Positions 1-7,200 of a stretch of 7,864 nucleotides of DNA are shown piece after piece (position 1 is the stretch's first letter; each line of letters starts with the position of its first letter). Where the stretch lies: contig JAISFK010000448.1 of NCBI GenBank assembly GCA_031263625.1, positions 1 through 7,864 on the forward strand, written 5' to 3'. The DNA is from Clostridiales bacterium. GTDB taxonomy: Bacteria; Bacillota; Clostridia; WRLR01. The notes under the pieces were generated by a model, which did not search any database, was not told the DNA's origin, and saw only the letters and a list, made by a program, of their open reading frames with translations. The translations under genes were made by a program, and so were the position numbers.

Positions 1-1
1 C

Positions 2-223
2 GCTGTCGGCATCGTAAGTATCAAGACAACGACAATCAAGCTTAAGGGCTGCGGGGGCTCGGCAGTAATAAGCAATTCAGACCCCAACTACATCTATCAA
101 TTGGCTATCCCATGCTCGGACATCTATGTGTCGCAGGACAACACATATGGAGTTGTGTTAGATATTCCCAAAGGTGTCCGAACCAACGCGCCGTATGATG
201 TTTGGGTGACATACACGAAATAG
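2..223 (+). CDS. C-terminal end of a probable phage structural protein (partial, 5' end missing)
   Basis: An open frame from base 2 runs 73 codons to a TAG at 221-223; the start lies outside the window. The visible part is rich in Val, Ile, Thr, Tyr and Asn with few charged residues, ending in DVWVTYTK, a pattern typical of beta-strand-rich tail or fibre domains. No catalytic motif is visible and I do not recognise the family. Its stop codon shares bases with the AGGAGG ribosome binding site of the next gene, so the two are probably translationally coupled and belong to the same late operon. By hand count it has 107 G/C in 223 bases (48%), clearly below the downstream genes, which suggests that this module has a different recent history. 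The coding call is fairly secure; the structural role is inferred from composition and neighbours. Confidence 0.7.
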   Translation, partial: AVGIVSIKTTTIKLKGCGGSAVISNSDPNYIYQLAIPCSDIYVSQDNTYGVVLDIPKGVRTNAPYDVWVTYTK

Positions 224-227
224 GAGG
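222..227 (+). promoter_or_regulatory. Ribosome binding site AGGAGG deciding a TTG start
   Basis: A perfect AGGAGG ends 9 bases before the TTG at 237. No ATG or GTG in this frame has comparable spacing, so the site decides the start. It overlaps the TAG stop (221-223) of the upstream gene, which points to translational coupling. Confidence 0.75.
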
Positions 228-236
228 TTTTTTATT

Positions 237-716
237 TTGGCGAGGGAATACATCCAGACGGCGCCGGGCGTGTTCACGCCTGTCGCCGATACGCAGGGGA
301 CGGTTTTGGTGGATTTTGTGACGGAGGATATATCGGCCCTGTGGTCGCTGACGAATCCGGCACAGATAACCGGGTGGAGCGCCGCCCCGTCGGCAAGCAA
401 CATAGTGGCGAAGCGGCGCGGCAATTTGGTCTATTGCGCATTTGACCTGAAAGCCGCCGTTGAGCTGACGGACACCGGCAGCGATTTCAATGGCGGCGAT
501 TATGAGTTCACGGTATCGCCGGCCTTCGTGCCGGACGCGCCGCTGCTTATGGCCACGACTCAAGCTTCGCACTATGCGACGCTCGCTGGCTCGTCGCAGC
601 CGATCCCGAATGTTTGCTGGGTAAACGTGCGGCGATGGGTGTTCAGGGTTCCCGTAGGGGCCGCTATCCCGGCAGGGACGCGGCTTTCGGTTATGGGCTC
701 GTTTTATTTGACTTAG
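237..716 (+). CDS. Small beta-rich phage virion protein, fibre / receptor-binding-like (159 aa)
   Basis: The gene starts at TTG 237 behind a perfect AGGAGG and encodes 159 residues. Residues 1-45 form a short leader containing FTPVADTQGT. Residues 45-159 alternate hydrophobic and polar residues as in a beta-sandwich, with short strands such as NLVYCAFDL, DYEFTVSPAFVPDAP, NVCWVNVRRWVFRVP and a final TRLSVMGSFYLT. That order (strand pair, a 'P-x-x-F-x-P-D' turn, a WV strand, then a C-terminal GSF strand) resembles C-terminal domains of phage tail-fibre and baseplate proteins, which often bind the host surface or a trimeric partner. The resemblance is from memory, without alignment. There is no signal peptide or membrane segment. 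It sits between another beta-rich protein and the nozzle-like gene, which fits a tail accessory or fibre role. It could equally be a head-decoration protein. The gene is well supported; the function is tentative. Confidence 0.8.
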   Translation: MAREYIQTAPGVFTPVADTQGTVLVDFVTEDISALWSLTNPAQITGWSAAPSASNIVAKRRGNLVYCAFDLKAAVELTDTGSDFNGGDYEFTVSPAFVPDAPLLMATTQASHYATLAGSSQPIPNVCWVNVRRWVFRVPVGAAIPAGTRLSVMGSFYLT

Positions 717-725
717 CGGGGCTGA

Positions 726-732
726 GGGGAGG
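726..732 (+). promoter_or_regulatory. Ribosome binding site GGGGAGG for the nozzle-like gene
   Basis: GGGGAGG ends 7 bases before ATG 740. It selects this start over the longer in-frame extension to 614, which would overlap the end of the preceding gene by about 100 bases and has no comparable site. The same GGGGAGG core precedes the gene at 4203. Confidence 0.7.
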
Positions 733-739
733 GCGCGTT

Positions 740-2383
740 ATGCCTATGCTGCCTAGTTTGCCGAGGGCCAGCGGGATACGGAAGCTGGCGCAGGTCTCGT
801 TCGGCGGGTACAACCACAATCTGTATGCCGGCGATGGCGAGATTTACGATATGCGGAACATGACGGGCGATTTCGCGCCTGTGCTGTCGCCGCGCCCGCC
901 GCGCTTGCTTGTCCGCGAGCTGGCGCGCCCGAATGGCATCTTCGCCAAGGATGGGCTGATGTATGCCGACGGCACGGACTTGTACTACAACGGGGAGATT
1001 GTCGGCGAGGTGGAAGATTCCGCCAAGACGTTCGGGGAGCTGGGGGCGTATATCGTCGTGCTGCCGGACAAGGTTTGCTACAATATTTTGACCGGAGAGT
1101 TCGCGCATATCGAGGCGAGCGTCGCATCCGCGGAGGGCGGCGTTTCGTTCGGGAACGGGCTCATCTACGGGATCGCGGCCGAGCGCAACACGCTCGCGGC
1201 GCCGGATATCGACTTCAACGATTTTTTCAAGGAGCGGGACGCGGTGACGATCTCCGGGTGCACCGTGCACCCGGAGAACAACAAGTCGCCCATCATACGC
1301 GAGATTTCGGAAGATGGGCATAGCCTCGTGTTCTACGAGAACACGTTCGCGCTCGACGGGACGGCCGAGGCTCCGGTCGCATACACGGAGCCGGGCGCGA
1401 TAACGGTTTCGCGGGATATGCCGGATCTGGATTTCCTGTGCTCGCACGAGAACCGGCTGTGGGGCTGCGCGGGCGACGAGATTTTCGCGTCTAAGCTGGG
1501 CGATGCGTTCAACTGGTATTCGTTCGACGGGCTGGCTTCCGACAGCTGGTCGGTCGCCGTGGGCAGCGAGGGCGATTTCACGGGCTGCGCGGCGTACGCG
1601 GGGTATCCTGTTTTCTTCAAGGAGGGGGCCATCTACAAGGTGTTCGGGACGGAACCGGACAATTTCAGCGCGTCGGCGTCGTTCTCCACGGGGCTGCAGG
1701 ACGGCAGCGGCGGCAGCTTGGCGGTGGCGGGGGATATCCTTTTCTATCTGTCGCGCAATGGCGTGATGTCGTATTCGGGCGGGATGCCGGCCCAGAAATA
1801 CGAGGCGTTCGGGGGAGAGCTGCATTCCGGCGCCGTGGCGGGGAGCGACAGGCGGAAATATTACGTGTCCATGCTCGATGGCGCGGGGGCGCCGCACTTG
1901 TTCGCGTACGACACGGAGCGCGGGCTGTGGCACAGGGAGGACGAGTCGCGCGCCGTCGGGTTCGCCTATTGCGGCGGGAATCTGCATATGCTCTGCGATG
2001 ATGGCAAGCTGTGGATCGTGGGGAGCGCCATGGGGCCGCCGGACGGCGCGGCGCCGGAGGGGCGCTTCGAGTGGCATGCCGAGTTCGCGGATTTCAGCGA
2101 GCAATTGCCGGACAAGAAGGGCGTTACGAAGTTTTATTTGCGTTTGGAGGCAGAGCCTGGCACGGAGGTCGAGCTGCATATCAGATATGACAGCGTGGGC
2201 GGTTGGGAGAGCGTTTGGCGGCAGGCGGCCACGCAGAAGCGGAGCTTCACGGCGGCGATAATCCCTCGCAGGGCGGACCATTTCCGGCTGCGGCTGTCGG
2301 GGACGGGCGGTTGCAAGGTCTATGGGTTGGCGCGCGAGCTGTATGTTGGCAGCACGGCGCGCTCGCTGCGCGGGGCGCAGTGA
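740..2383 (+). CDS. Podovirus-type DNA stabilisation / tail nozzle beta-propeller protein (P22 gp10-like), 547 aa
   Basis: The chosen ATG at 740 follows a good ribosome binding site and gives 547 residues; an upstream in-frame extension is unlikely to be used. The N-terminus carries FGGYNHNLYAGDGEIYDMRN (residues 21-40), then repeated short beta blades typical of a propeller. Residues 229-250 include the phrase ENRLWG followed by a DEIFASKLGDAFNWY stretch. Residues 281-340 contain YPVFFKEGAIYKVFG and GDILFYLSRNGVMSYSGG. Such 'name the sensor value, compare, read out' blade patterns are characteristic of gp10-like stabilisation and tail-nozzle proteins, which plug the portal after packaging and extend the short tail. 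Residues 441-535 look like a separate C-terminal beta-sandwich with DHFRLRLSGTGGCK at 513-526. The family assignment comes from remembered pattern similarity and should be read as probable. An inverted repeat lies in codons 171-180. The TGA stop is followed at once by a heptamer repeat array. It indicates a short-tailed phage. Confidence 0.85.
   Translation: MPMLPSLPRASGIRKLAQVSFGGYNHNLYAGDGEIYDMRNMTGDFAPVLSPRPPRLLVRELARPNGIFAKDGLMYADGTDLYYNGEIVGEVEDSAKTFGELGAYIVVLPDKVCYNILTGEFAHIEASVASAEGGVSFGNGLIYGIAAERNTLAAPDIDFNDFFKERDAVTISGCTVHPENNKSPIIREISEDGHSLVFYENTFALDGTAEAPVAYTEPGAITVSRDMPDLDFLCSHENRLWGCAGDEIFASKLGDAFNWYSFDGLASDSWSVAVGSEGDFTGCAAYAGYPVFFKEGAIYKVFGTEPDNFSASASFSTGLQDGSGGSLAVAGDILFYLSRNGVMSYSGGMPAQKYEAFGGELHSGAVAGSDRRKYYVSMLDGAGAPHLFAYDTERGLWHREDESRAVGFAYCGGNLHMLCDDGKLWIVGSAMGPPDGAAPEGRFEWHAEFADFSEQLPDKKGVTKFYLRLEAEPGTEVELHIRYDSVGGWESVWRQAATQKRSFTAAIIPRRADHFRLRLSGTGGCKVYGLARELYVGSTARSLRGAQ
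1251..1277. repeat. Perfect inverted repeat, 13-base arms around one base, inside the nozzle-like gene
   Basis: The left arm TCTCCGGGTGCAC (1251-1263) is the exact reverse complement of the right arm GTGCACCCGGAGA (1265-1277), with a single C at 1264 between them. In RNA it would fold as about 12 pairs closed by a CCG triloop. There is no U-run after it, so it is not a standard intrinsic terminator. It encodes residues ISGCTVHPE of the nozzle-like protein. Confidence 0.9.
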
Positions 2384-2384
2384 C

Positions 2385-2425
2385 GAATTGAGAATTGAGA
2401 ATTTTGAATTGAGAATTTTGAATTG
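2385..2425. repeat. AT-rich heptamer array (GAATTNN, nearly six copies) in the intergenic gap
   Basis: Five complete heptamers and a six-base remnant run in register: GAATTGA (2385, 2392), GAATTTT (2399), GAATTGA (2406), GAATTTT (2413), GAATTG (2420). The array begins two bases after the TGA of the nozzle-like gene and is an AT island in GC-rich DNA. Two overlapping sigma-70-like pairs can be read in it: TTGAGA at 2388 with GAGAAT at 2411, and TTGAGA at 2395 with TTGAAT at 2418. Both have 17-base spacers and -10 boxes matching only 4 of 6, so a promoter role is weak. Similar GAATTGA repeats are, from memory, frequent between genes of gut Bacillota. Confidence 0.9.
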
Positions 2426-2426
2426 C

Positions 2427-2442
2427 GGGGGCGGGGGCTGGG
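2427..2442 (+). promoter_or_regulatory. Unusual G-rich leader in place of a canonical ribosome binding site
   Basis: The 16 bases before ATG 2446 hold G runs of five (2427-2431), five (2433-2437) and three (2440-2442), separated only by C and CT. No GGAGG is present, in contrast to the three other gene starts in the window. Either the G runs pair weakly with the 16S tail, or translation depends on reinitiation from the gene upstream. Confidence 0.4.
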
Positions 2443-2445
2443 TTT

Positions 2446-4179
2446 ATGGCTTTGTCATTTGATGCTATTTTGAATATGGTCAAGGCGGCAGGGGCGGTTG
2501 CGACGGCGGCATCGGCGGCGGCGACGGCGCAGAAGGCTCCGGCGACGGGGACGGGGACGGTTTCCGGGGCCGGGGCGCTGTCGAACAACCAGCAGCTGGG
2601 GGCGGTGCCTGTGGCGTCGTCGCCACAGGCGGCTTATACGACGGCGGTGCCAAAGGCAGCCAATACGCCCGCGCCGACGACTACGACGTCCTACGGGGTT
2701 TCGTACAATCCCAATGTGGACTACAAGGCGCTGATGGACGCGGCGGCGGCGGCGGGGCAGTACCAGGTGGCGGCGCAGTACGAGCAGATGCGCAACGCGA
2801 AGCTGTCCGACATGGGGCTGGGCAACCAGGTGACGAGCTTGTACTACGACAGCGCCGGCATTGGCGGGACGCGCACGCAGGCGACGAATGTCGATTTGAA
2901 TTCGGCGCAGTATGGCGGCACGAATCCGTATTATCCCGCGGTTTCCGGCGCTGACGCGGCCCGTTGGCAGGGGCTGGCAACACAGCCCGCGGCGCAACAG
3001 GCGCAAGCGGGGCAGGCGCAATCCGGGCAGGCGGGGCAGACTTTGGAGCAGCAGGCGCTGGCTTCGTATCTCGCGCAAAACGGGGGCTCGGGCTCGGGGA
3101 GCGTGAACGGCCTCATTTCGCAGATAAACAATTACCCGAGTTTCGATTATCCCGCGCAGCCTACGTGGTACGACCAGTACGGCAGCGTGTACAACAAGGC
3201 GCTGGCTGAGGTGCTCTACCGGCAGCCGTTCAGCTACAGCAAGGAGACGGACCCGAGCTACGCGGCGTATGCCAAGCAGTACTTGATGGAGGGCGACAGG
3301 GCGACGGAGAACGCGATAGCGCGCGCGGCGGCGCTTTCTGGCGGCATCCCGTCGTCGGCGGCGGTCAAGGCGGGCACGCAGGCGGGCGACTATTATGCGG
3401 CGCAGCTGAGCGGCAAGATCCCGGAGCTGTACCAGCAGGCGTATGACCGGTACGTGAGCGAATTCAGCATGGACAGGGAGGCGCTTTCCGACGTGTCGGG
3501 CGCGCGCACTTTCGACTACGGCACGTACCGCGACAATGTGGGCGACTACCAGAACAACAGGCAGTTCAGCTATTCCGACTATCTCAACCAGTACGATATG
3601 CGGCAGAACTCGCTGAACAACTATATCAATGCCGACAACACGGCCTACAGCAGGGCCTACACGGCTTCGCGCGATTCCGTGGCCGACTCCCGCTACGATA
3701 CGGAGTGGGCGTACACGGTGGCGCAGCAGCAGCAAGCGGCAGAGGCCAGCGCGGCGGCCCAGGCGGCAAAGGAGAAACAGGCGCTGTTCGACAACGCGCT
3801 CACGCTGTTCGACGCGGGGCTGACCTCGGAGCAGATAGCGGCGGCTATCGGCAACGGCGTGACAAAGGCGCAGATGGACGCGATTATCGCGGAGGCGAAA
3901 GCGGCAAAGGCCAAGGCCTCTTCCGGCGGCGGGGGCGGCGGAGATGTCGTTCCGACGGGCGCGGGCGGGGGCTCGGATTATTCGATTTCGCCCCTCGAGC
4001 TCGCGTACAACAGCATAGTGGCGGCGATGGACAAGATTTATGCCAGCACATACAACTTCACGGGCGCAGAGCGGGAGAAGGAGGCGTATAAGGCGGGCAA
4101 ATATGCGCTGGAGAACGCGAAGGGCTTGACTGACGACGAATTCGACGCGCTCGCGGGAGAGTTCGGGATCAGTTTCTAG
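2446..4179 (+). CDS. Probable internal virion / ejection protein, Ala-Gln-Tyr-rich (577 aa)
   Basis: The 577-residue product starts with a short amphipathic or hydrophobic helix (MALSFDAILNMVKAAGAV) and an Ala-rich stretch. Residues 87-120 hold a compact motif, YNPNVDYKALMDAAAAAGQY then QVAAQYEQMRNAKL, that I recall from other clostridial phage proteins. Residues 172-215 are Gln/Gly/Ala low complexity. Residues 261-345 are the most family-like part: PFSYSKETDPSYAAYAKQYL, then MEGDRATENA, a Gly-Gly-Ile-Pro-Ser-Ser turn, and KIPELYQQAYDRYVSEF. Residues 346-415 are Tyr/Asp/Asn-rich, 417-445 a Gln/Ala helix, 455-488 a helical hairpin with GLTSEQI, 491-509 a Gly-rich linker and 510-577 a C-terminal helical tail. 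No enzyme motif is seen. Helical, Ala/Gln-rich proteins next to nozzle genes in short-tailed phages are often injected with the DNA (as P22 gp7, gp16 and gp20), so an ejection role is a reasonable inference. A tape-measure or scaffold-like role is the alternative. Its ribosome binding site is atypical. Confidence 0.82.
   Translation: MALSFDAILNMVKAAGAVATAASAAATAQKAPATGTGTVSGAGALSNNQQLGAVPVASSPQAAYTTAVPKAANTPAPTTTTSYGVSYNPNVDYKALMDAAAAAGQYQVAAQYEQMRNAKLSDMGLGNQVTSLYYDSAGIGGTRTQATNVDLNSAQYGGTNPYYPAVSGADAARWQGLATQPAAQQAQAGQAQSGQAGQTLEQQALASYLAQNGGSGSGSVNGLISQINNYPSFDYPAQPTWYDQYGSVYNKALAEVLYRQPFSYSKETDPSYAAYAKQYLMEGDRATENAIARAAALSGGIPSSAAVKAGTQAGDYYAAQLSGKIPELYQQAYDRYVSEFSMDREALSDVSGARTFDYGTYRDNVGDYQNNRQFSYSDYLNQYDMRQNSLNNYINADNTAYSRAYTASRDSVADSRYDTEWAYTVAQQQQAAEASAAAQAAKEKQALFDNALTLFDAGLTSEQIAAAIGNGVTKAQMDAIIAEAKAAKAKASSGGGGGGDVVPTGAGGGSDYSISPLELAYNSIVAAMDKIYASTYNFTGAEREKEAYKAGKYALENAKGLTDDEFDALAGEFGISF
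2547..2575 (+). other. Potential G-quadruplex in the coding strand
   Basis: Four runs of GGGG (2547-2550, 2553-2556, 2566-2569, 2572-2575) are separated by loops of 2, 9 and 2 bases. This meets the usual four-tract pattern for an intramolecular quadruplex. It lies about 100 bases after the start codon on the mRNA-like strand, within codons for a Gly/Thr-rich segment, so it could be a by-product of GGG codon use. Confidence 0.5.
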
Positions 4180-4186
4180 GCGAGAA

Positions 4187-4193
4187 GGGGAGG
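4187..4193 (+). promoter_or_regulatory. Ribosome binding site GGGGAGG for the giant polyvalent gene
   Basis: GGGGAGG ends 9 bases before ATG 4203 and only a few bases after the TAG at 4177-4179 of the preceding gene. A second in-frame ATG at 4218 is too far away, so 4203 is preferred. Confidence 0.7.
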
Positions 4194-4202
4194 CTGGGCG
4201 CA

Positions 4203-7200
4203 ATGGCTGCAAGGCCTATGTCAAAACGGATGGAACAGGCGATGGCGCGCGCGCGCGCGGCACAGGCCGAGAGCGCCACCAAGGGCGCCTTCGGTGGTGC
4301 GGCGCCGGATGCGCAGAGCGCCGTAGAGGAGATAAAGGCGCGCAGGCGGCGCAGCGCCGAGGCCAGCGCCGAGGCTAGGGATGCCAGCAACCGCAAGCGG
4401 CGCCAGGCGCAACTTGTGGCGTTCATGGAGGATGCCGAGCTCCGCAAGAGCAATTTCACCGGCCCGGGCTCGGGCGCGGGTGGCGCGGCGGCCTACGAGG
4501 ACGTCTATTCGGGCGACGAGATAGACAAGTACATTCGGCTCGGGTTGCTCACACGGCCAAAAGCGGCGGGTGCCGGCGGGCAGGGCGCGCCCGCGCTCGA
4601 TAGCCCCAACACGGGGAGCGTGTACAAAGCCGCGCTTGACCGCACATCGGATTTGACGCTGGAACGGCCGATCGGGGAAGAGGCCGAGGCCCTGGGCGCA
4701 TTATATTCATCCTCGAAATACGAAGAGGGCCGCAATCCCGTTTCGGACATGACGGCAGGCGTCGAAGAGGCGCGCGACAAGCTGAAAGCTGCGGAGATTG
4801 GGCTGCCGTACCCGGCTGGCAATGAGCGCGCAAAGCTGCTGGAGCGGCAGAGGGCGCGCGTGGATACGTCGCCGTCGCAGGCGCAGGTGGACTACGTGGG
4901 GGAGATGGCGAAAGCGGAGGAGCGGCTGCGTCAGGCGCAGCGGATGGCGGAGCCGGACGCCGGGGAAATGGGTCCTGTCGACAGCGCGGACGCGCTGGGG
5001 GCCGCAACAAGGCTCCAAGCTCTGCGCGCCAAGGGCGAGCGGCTCTTCCCGGGCGGCACTTCCATGTCGCCCGAGGCGCAGGAGCGCATAGCGCTGCTGG
5101 ACGAGCGGATTTCCAATGCGGGGGACCAGGCGGACATGGATGCGGCGCGGAAATACAATGCGGACCGCAAAATGCATGACGAACTTGCAGCGCTGCCAAA
5201 AACGGCGGAACGCAGTTCCCGCATGGCGCAGCTCGAGGCGGAAATGGAGCAGTACATACAGTACGGCGCGGACGCAGGCGGATACCGTGCGCGCAAGGCC
5301 ACGAACGATGAGTTTGCCGCCCAGCTGGAAGCCGCGCGCCCAAAAACCAAAAACGGGTACAGCGCGGAATACGAGCGTCTGCTAGCGCAAGCGCGCGACG
5401 ACCCGCAGATTAAGGCCGATTTCGATGCCGTGCGGAACTGGTCGTCCGACGGAAACAAAACCGCGCGCGCGCAGCTCGCGGAGGGGCTGCGGCTGTCGGA
5501 CGAGCAGGCAAAGCTGCGCAGGGCGGCGGACAGGGATCAAGCTGTCAGGCTCGGGCGGCGAGAGGCGGGGCTCATTGTCAACAAGAACGTAAAAGTCAGC
5601 AGGGGGCTTGAACGCGACGCGACCGATAGGATACTGAACGGGGCGACAGGTGTCTACGCAAGCGTGCTCGGAGATACCATTTTCGGCAACGCGAAAGAAA
5701 AGCTCCTGAAATACGACTATATGAGCGATGATGAAAAGTCCGACTTTTACTATTATCTCGGCATCGGGCAGCAGGACAAGGCGTTCGACTACCTTGAATC
5801 GCTGGAGGGGCGGCTTGAAGATCGCGTCAAGGCGGCAGAGCAGGGCGAGCTCCGCGAACTGGCAGAGGAACGCCCAGCGGTAGGCGCGGCAGGTCAGTTC
5901 ATCTCGAACTTCGGCTCGCCAGCGGCGGTCATCCCGCAAGCATACGGCGCGGCCAAAAACGCGATAAAGGGCGACGCTTTCTATGAGCCGGCGGCGACGG
6001 CGGGGCCGCTGAACAGGGCGGCGTACTCCGCGCAGGCGCTCGGGGAGGGCGTCGAAGCGCGCATCACGCGCGGGCTGGATGACACAAAACCTGTGCTGCT
6101 GGGAATGACGCAGGCGGACCTTGCGCGGCAGGGCTACGGGCTTGTGCAGTCGATAGCGTCCTCCGCCGTTAATGTGGCGGCGTTCGGCCCCGCGAGCGTG
6201 TACGTGATGGGCGCGCAGGCGGCTGGCGGGGCGACCTATGCGGCGGCGGAACGCGGCCTGTCGCCTGCGCAGGCGCTCGCGATCGGCGTAGGGAGCGGCC
6301 TTATTGAGGGGCTGACGGAGAAGTATTCCGTCGAGAACTTCTTGAAGTTCTTCGAGGGCGGCAGCAAAATGGGCTTGAAGCTGGCGCTCAAAGAAGTAGG
6401 CAAGCAAATGTTGGCTGAGGGCAGCGAGGAGATTGCCGCAGAACTCCTGGACAACGCACTCGATATTCTTGTTGCTGGCGATATGTCGGAGTTCGCGCAG
6501 TACAAGAACCAGCTCGTGGCGGGCGGCATGGGCGAGGAGGAGGCAAGCAGCGCGGCAATAAAGCAGTTTTTTGTCAACAACGTGCTCTCGTCCGGGATCG
6601 GCGGCACGATTTCAGGCGTTGCGTTCGGCACGGTCGGCGTCGGCAAGAACAATTACAATGTCGCGAAGAATAACCGTATTGAAGCCCGGGCGGCAAAGGC
6701 CCAGCAGCAATCGGGGGACACGGGCAACCGCGCGGCGCTGGAAACGGTCGCCAAGCTGCGCGCGCAGGAAGCGGCGCTCGAACAGGAATGGCAGCGGCAG
6801 GGCGCGGCGGATCGCGCCCCGGCGGACACGGCGCGCGTTGTGCAAGAATACGAGGCGGCGGTGGATCCGGATATCCTCGGGTTCGCGGAGGCGGTCGCGA
6901 AAGGCGGCAGGGACGGCGGCGACCGCGTGGGCGTCGGCGCCGTGGACGCGGCGCACGCCGATGTGCTGCAGCGGCTCACGGGCACCGACTACACGGGCTT
7001 CAAGATAGAGCTGACCGCTGACGCGCTTCGGCATATAAACAGCCGCCATGGCGCGAACGGCGCGGCGGACCATAGCATGGCCGACGCGAACGATATTGCG
7101 CGCATGCGGTATGTCATCGAGAATTTCGATGGGGCGCAGATTGCGGGAAATACGGGCGCTTTGCGCAACTCGGATGGTTCGCGCGCAGATGTTATACTGC

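Noticed and set aside
614..739. Upstream extension of the nozzle-like gene to ATG 614
   Set aside because: It would overlap the preceding gene by about 100 bases, lacks a good ribosome site, and its peptide is Arg/Gly-rich unlike the conserved N-terminus; ATG 740 has a proper site.
713..2281. Long open frame of 522 codons on the - strand
   Set aside because: It mirrors the nozzle-like gene in GC-rich DNA where stops are rare; its product is Arg/Pro-rich with no recognisable motif and no ribosome binding site.
2247..2588. - strand frame crossing the heptamer array, with repeated NSQFKILNSQF-like peptide
   Set aside because: The peptide is just the translated GAATTNN repeats; flanks are antisense to real genes.
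2455..4212. Long open frame of 585 codons on the - strand
   Set aside because: It is antisense to the 577-residue gene, is extremely Arg/Leu-rich, and follows from GCG/GGC codon use on the + strand.
4276..4297. Hairpin CCACCAAGG / CCTTcGGTGG near the start of the giant gene
   Set aside because: A 9-pair stem with one bulge and a 3-base loop is readily expected by chance in such GC-rich coding DNA, and it has no U-tract or regulatory context.
5382..6407. - strand frame of 341 codons
   Set aside because: It lies wholly inside the giant gene, whose frame has recognisable family motifs here, so this is a shadow.
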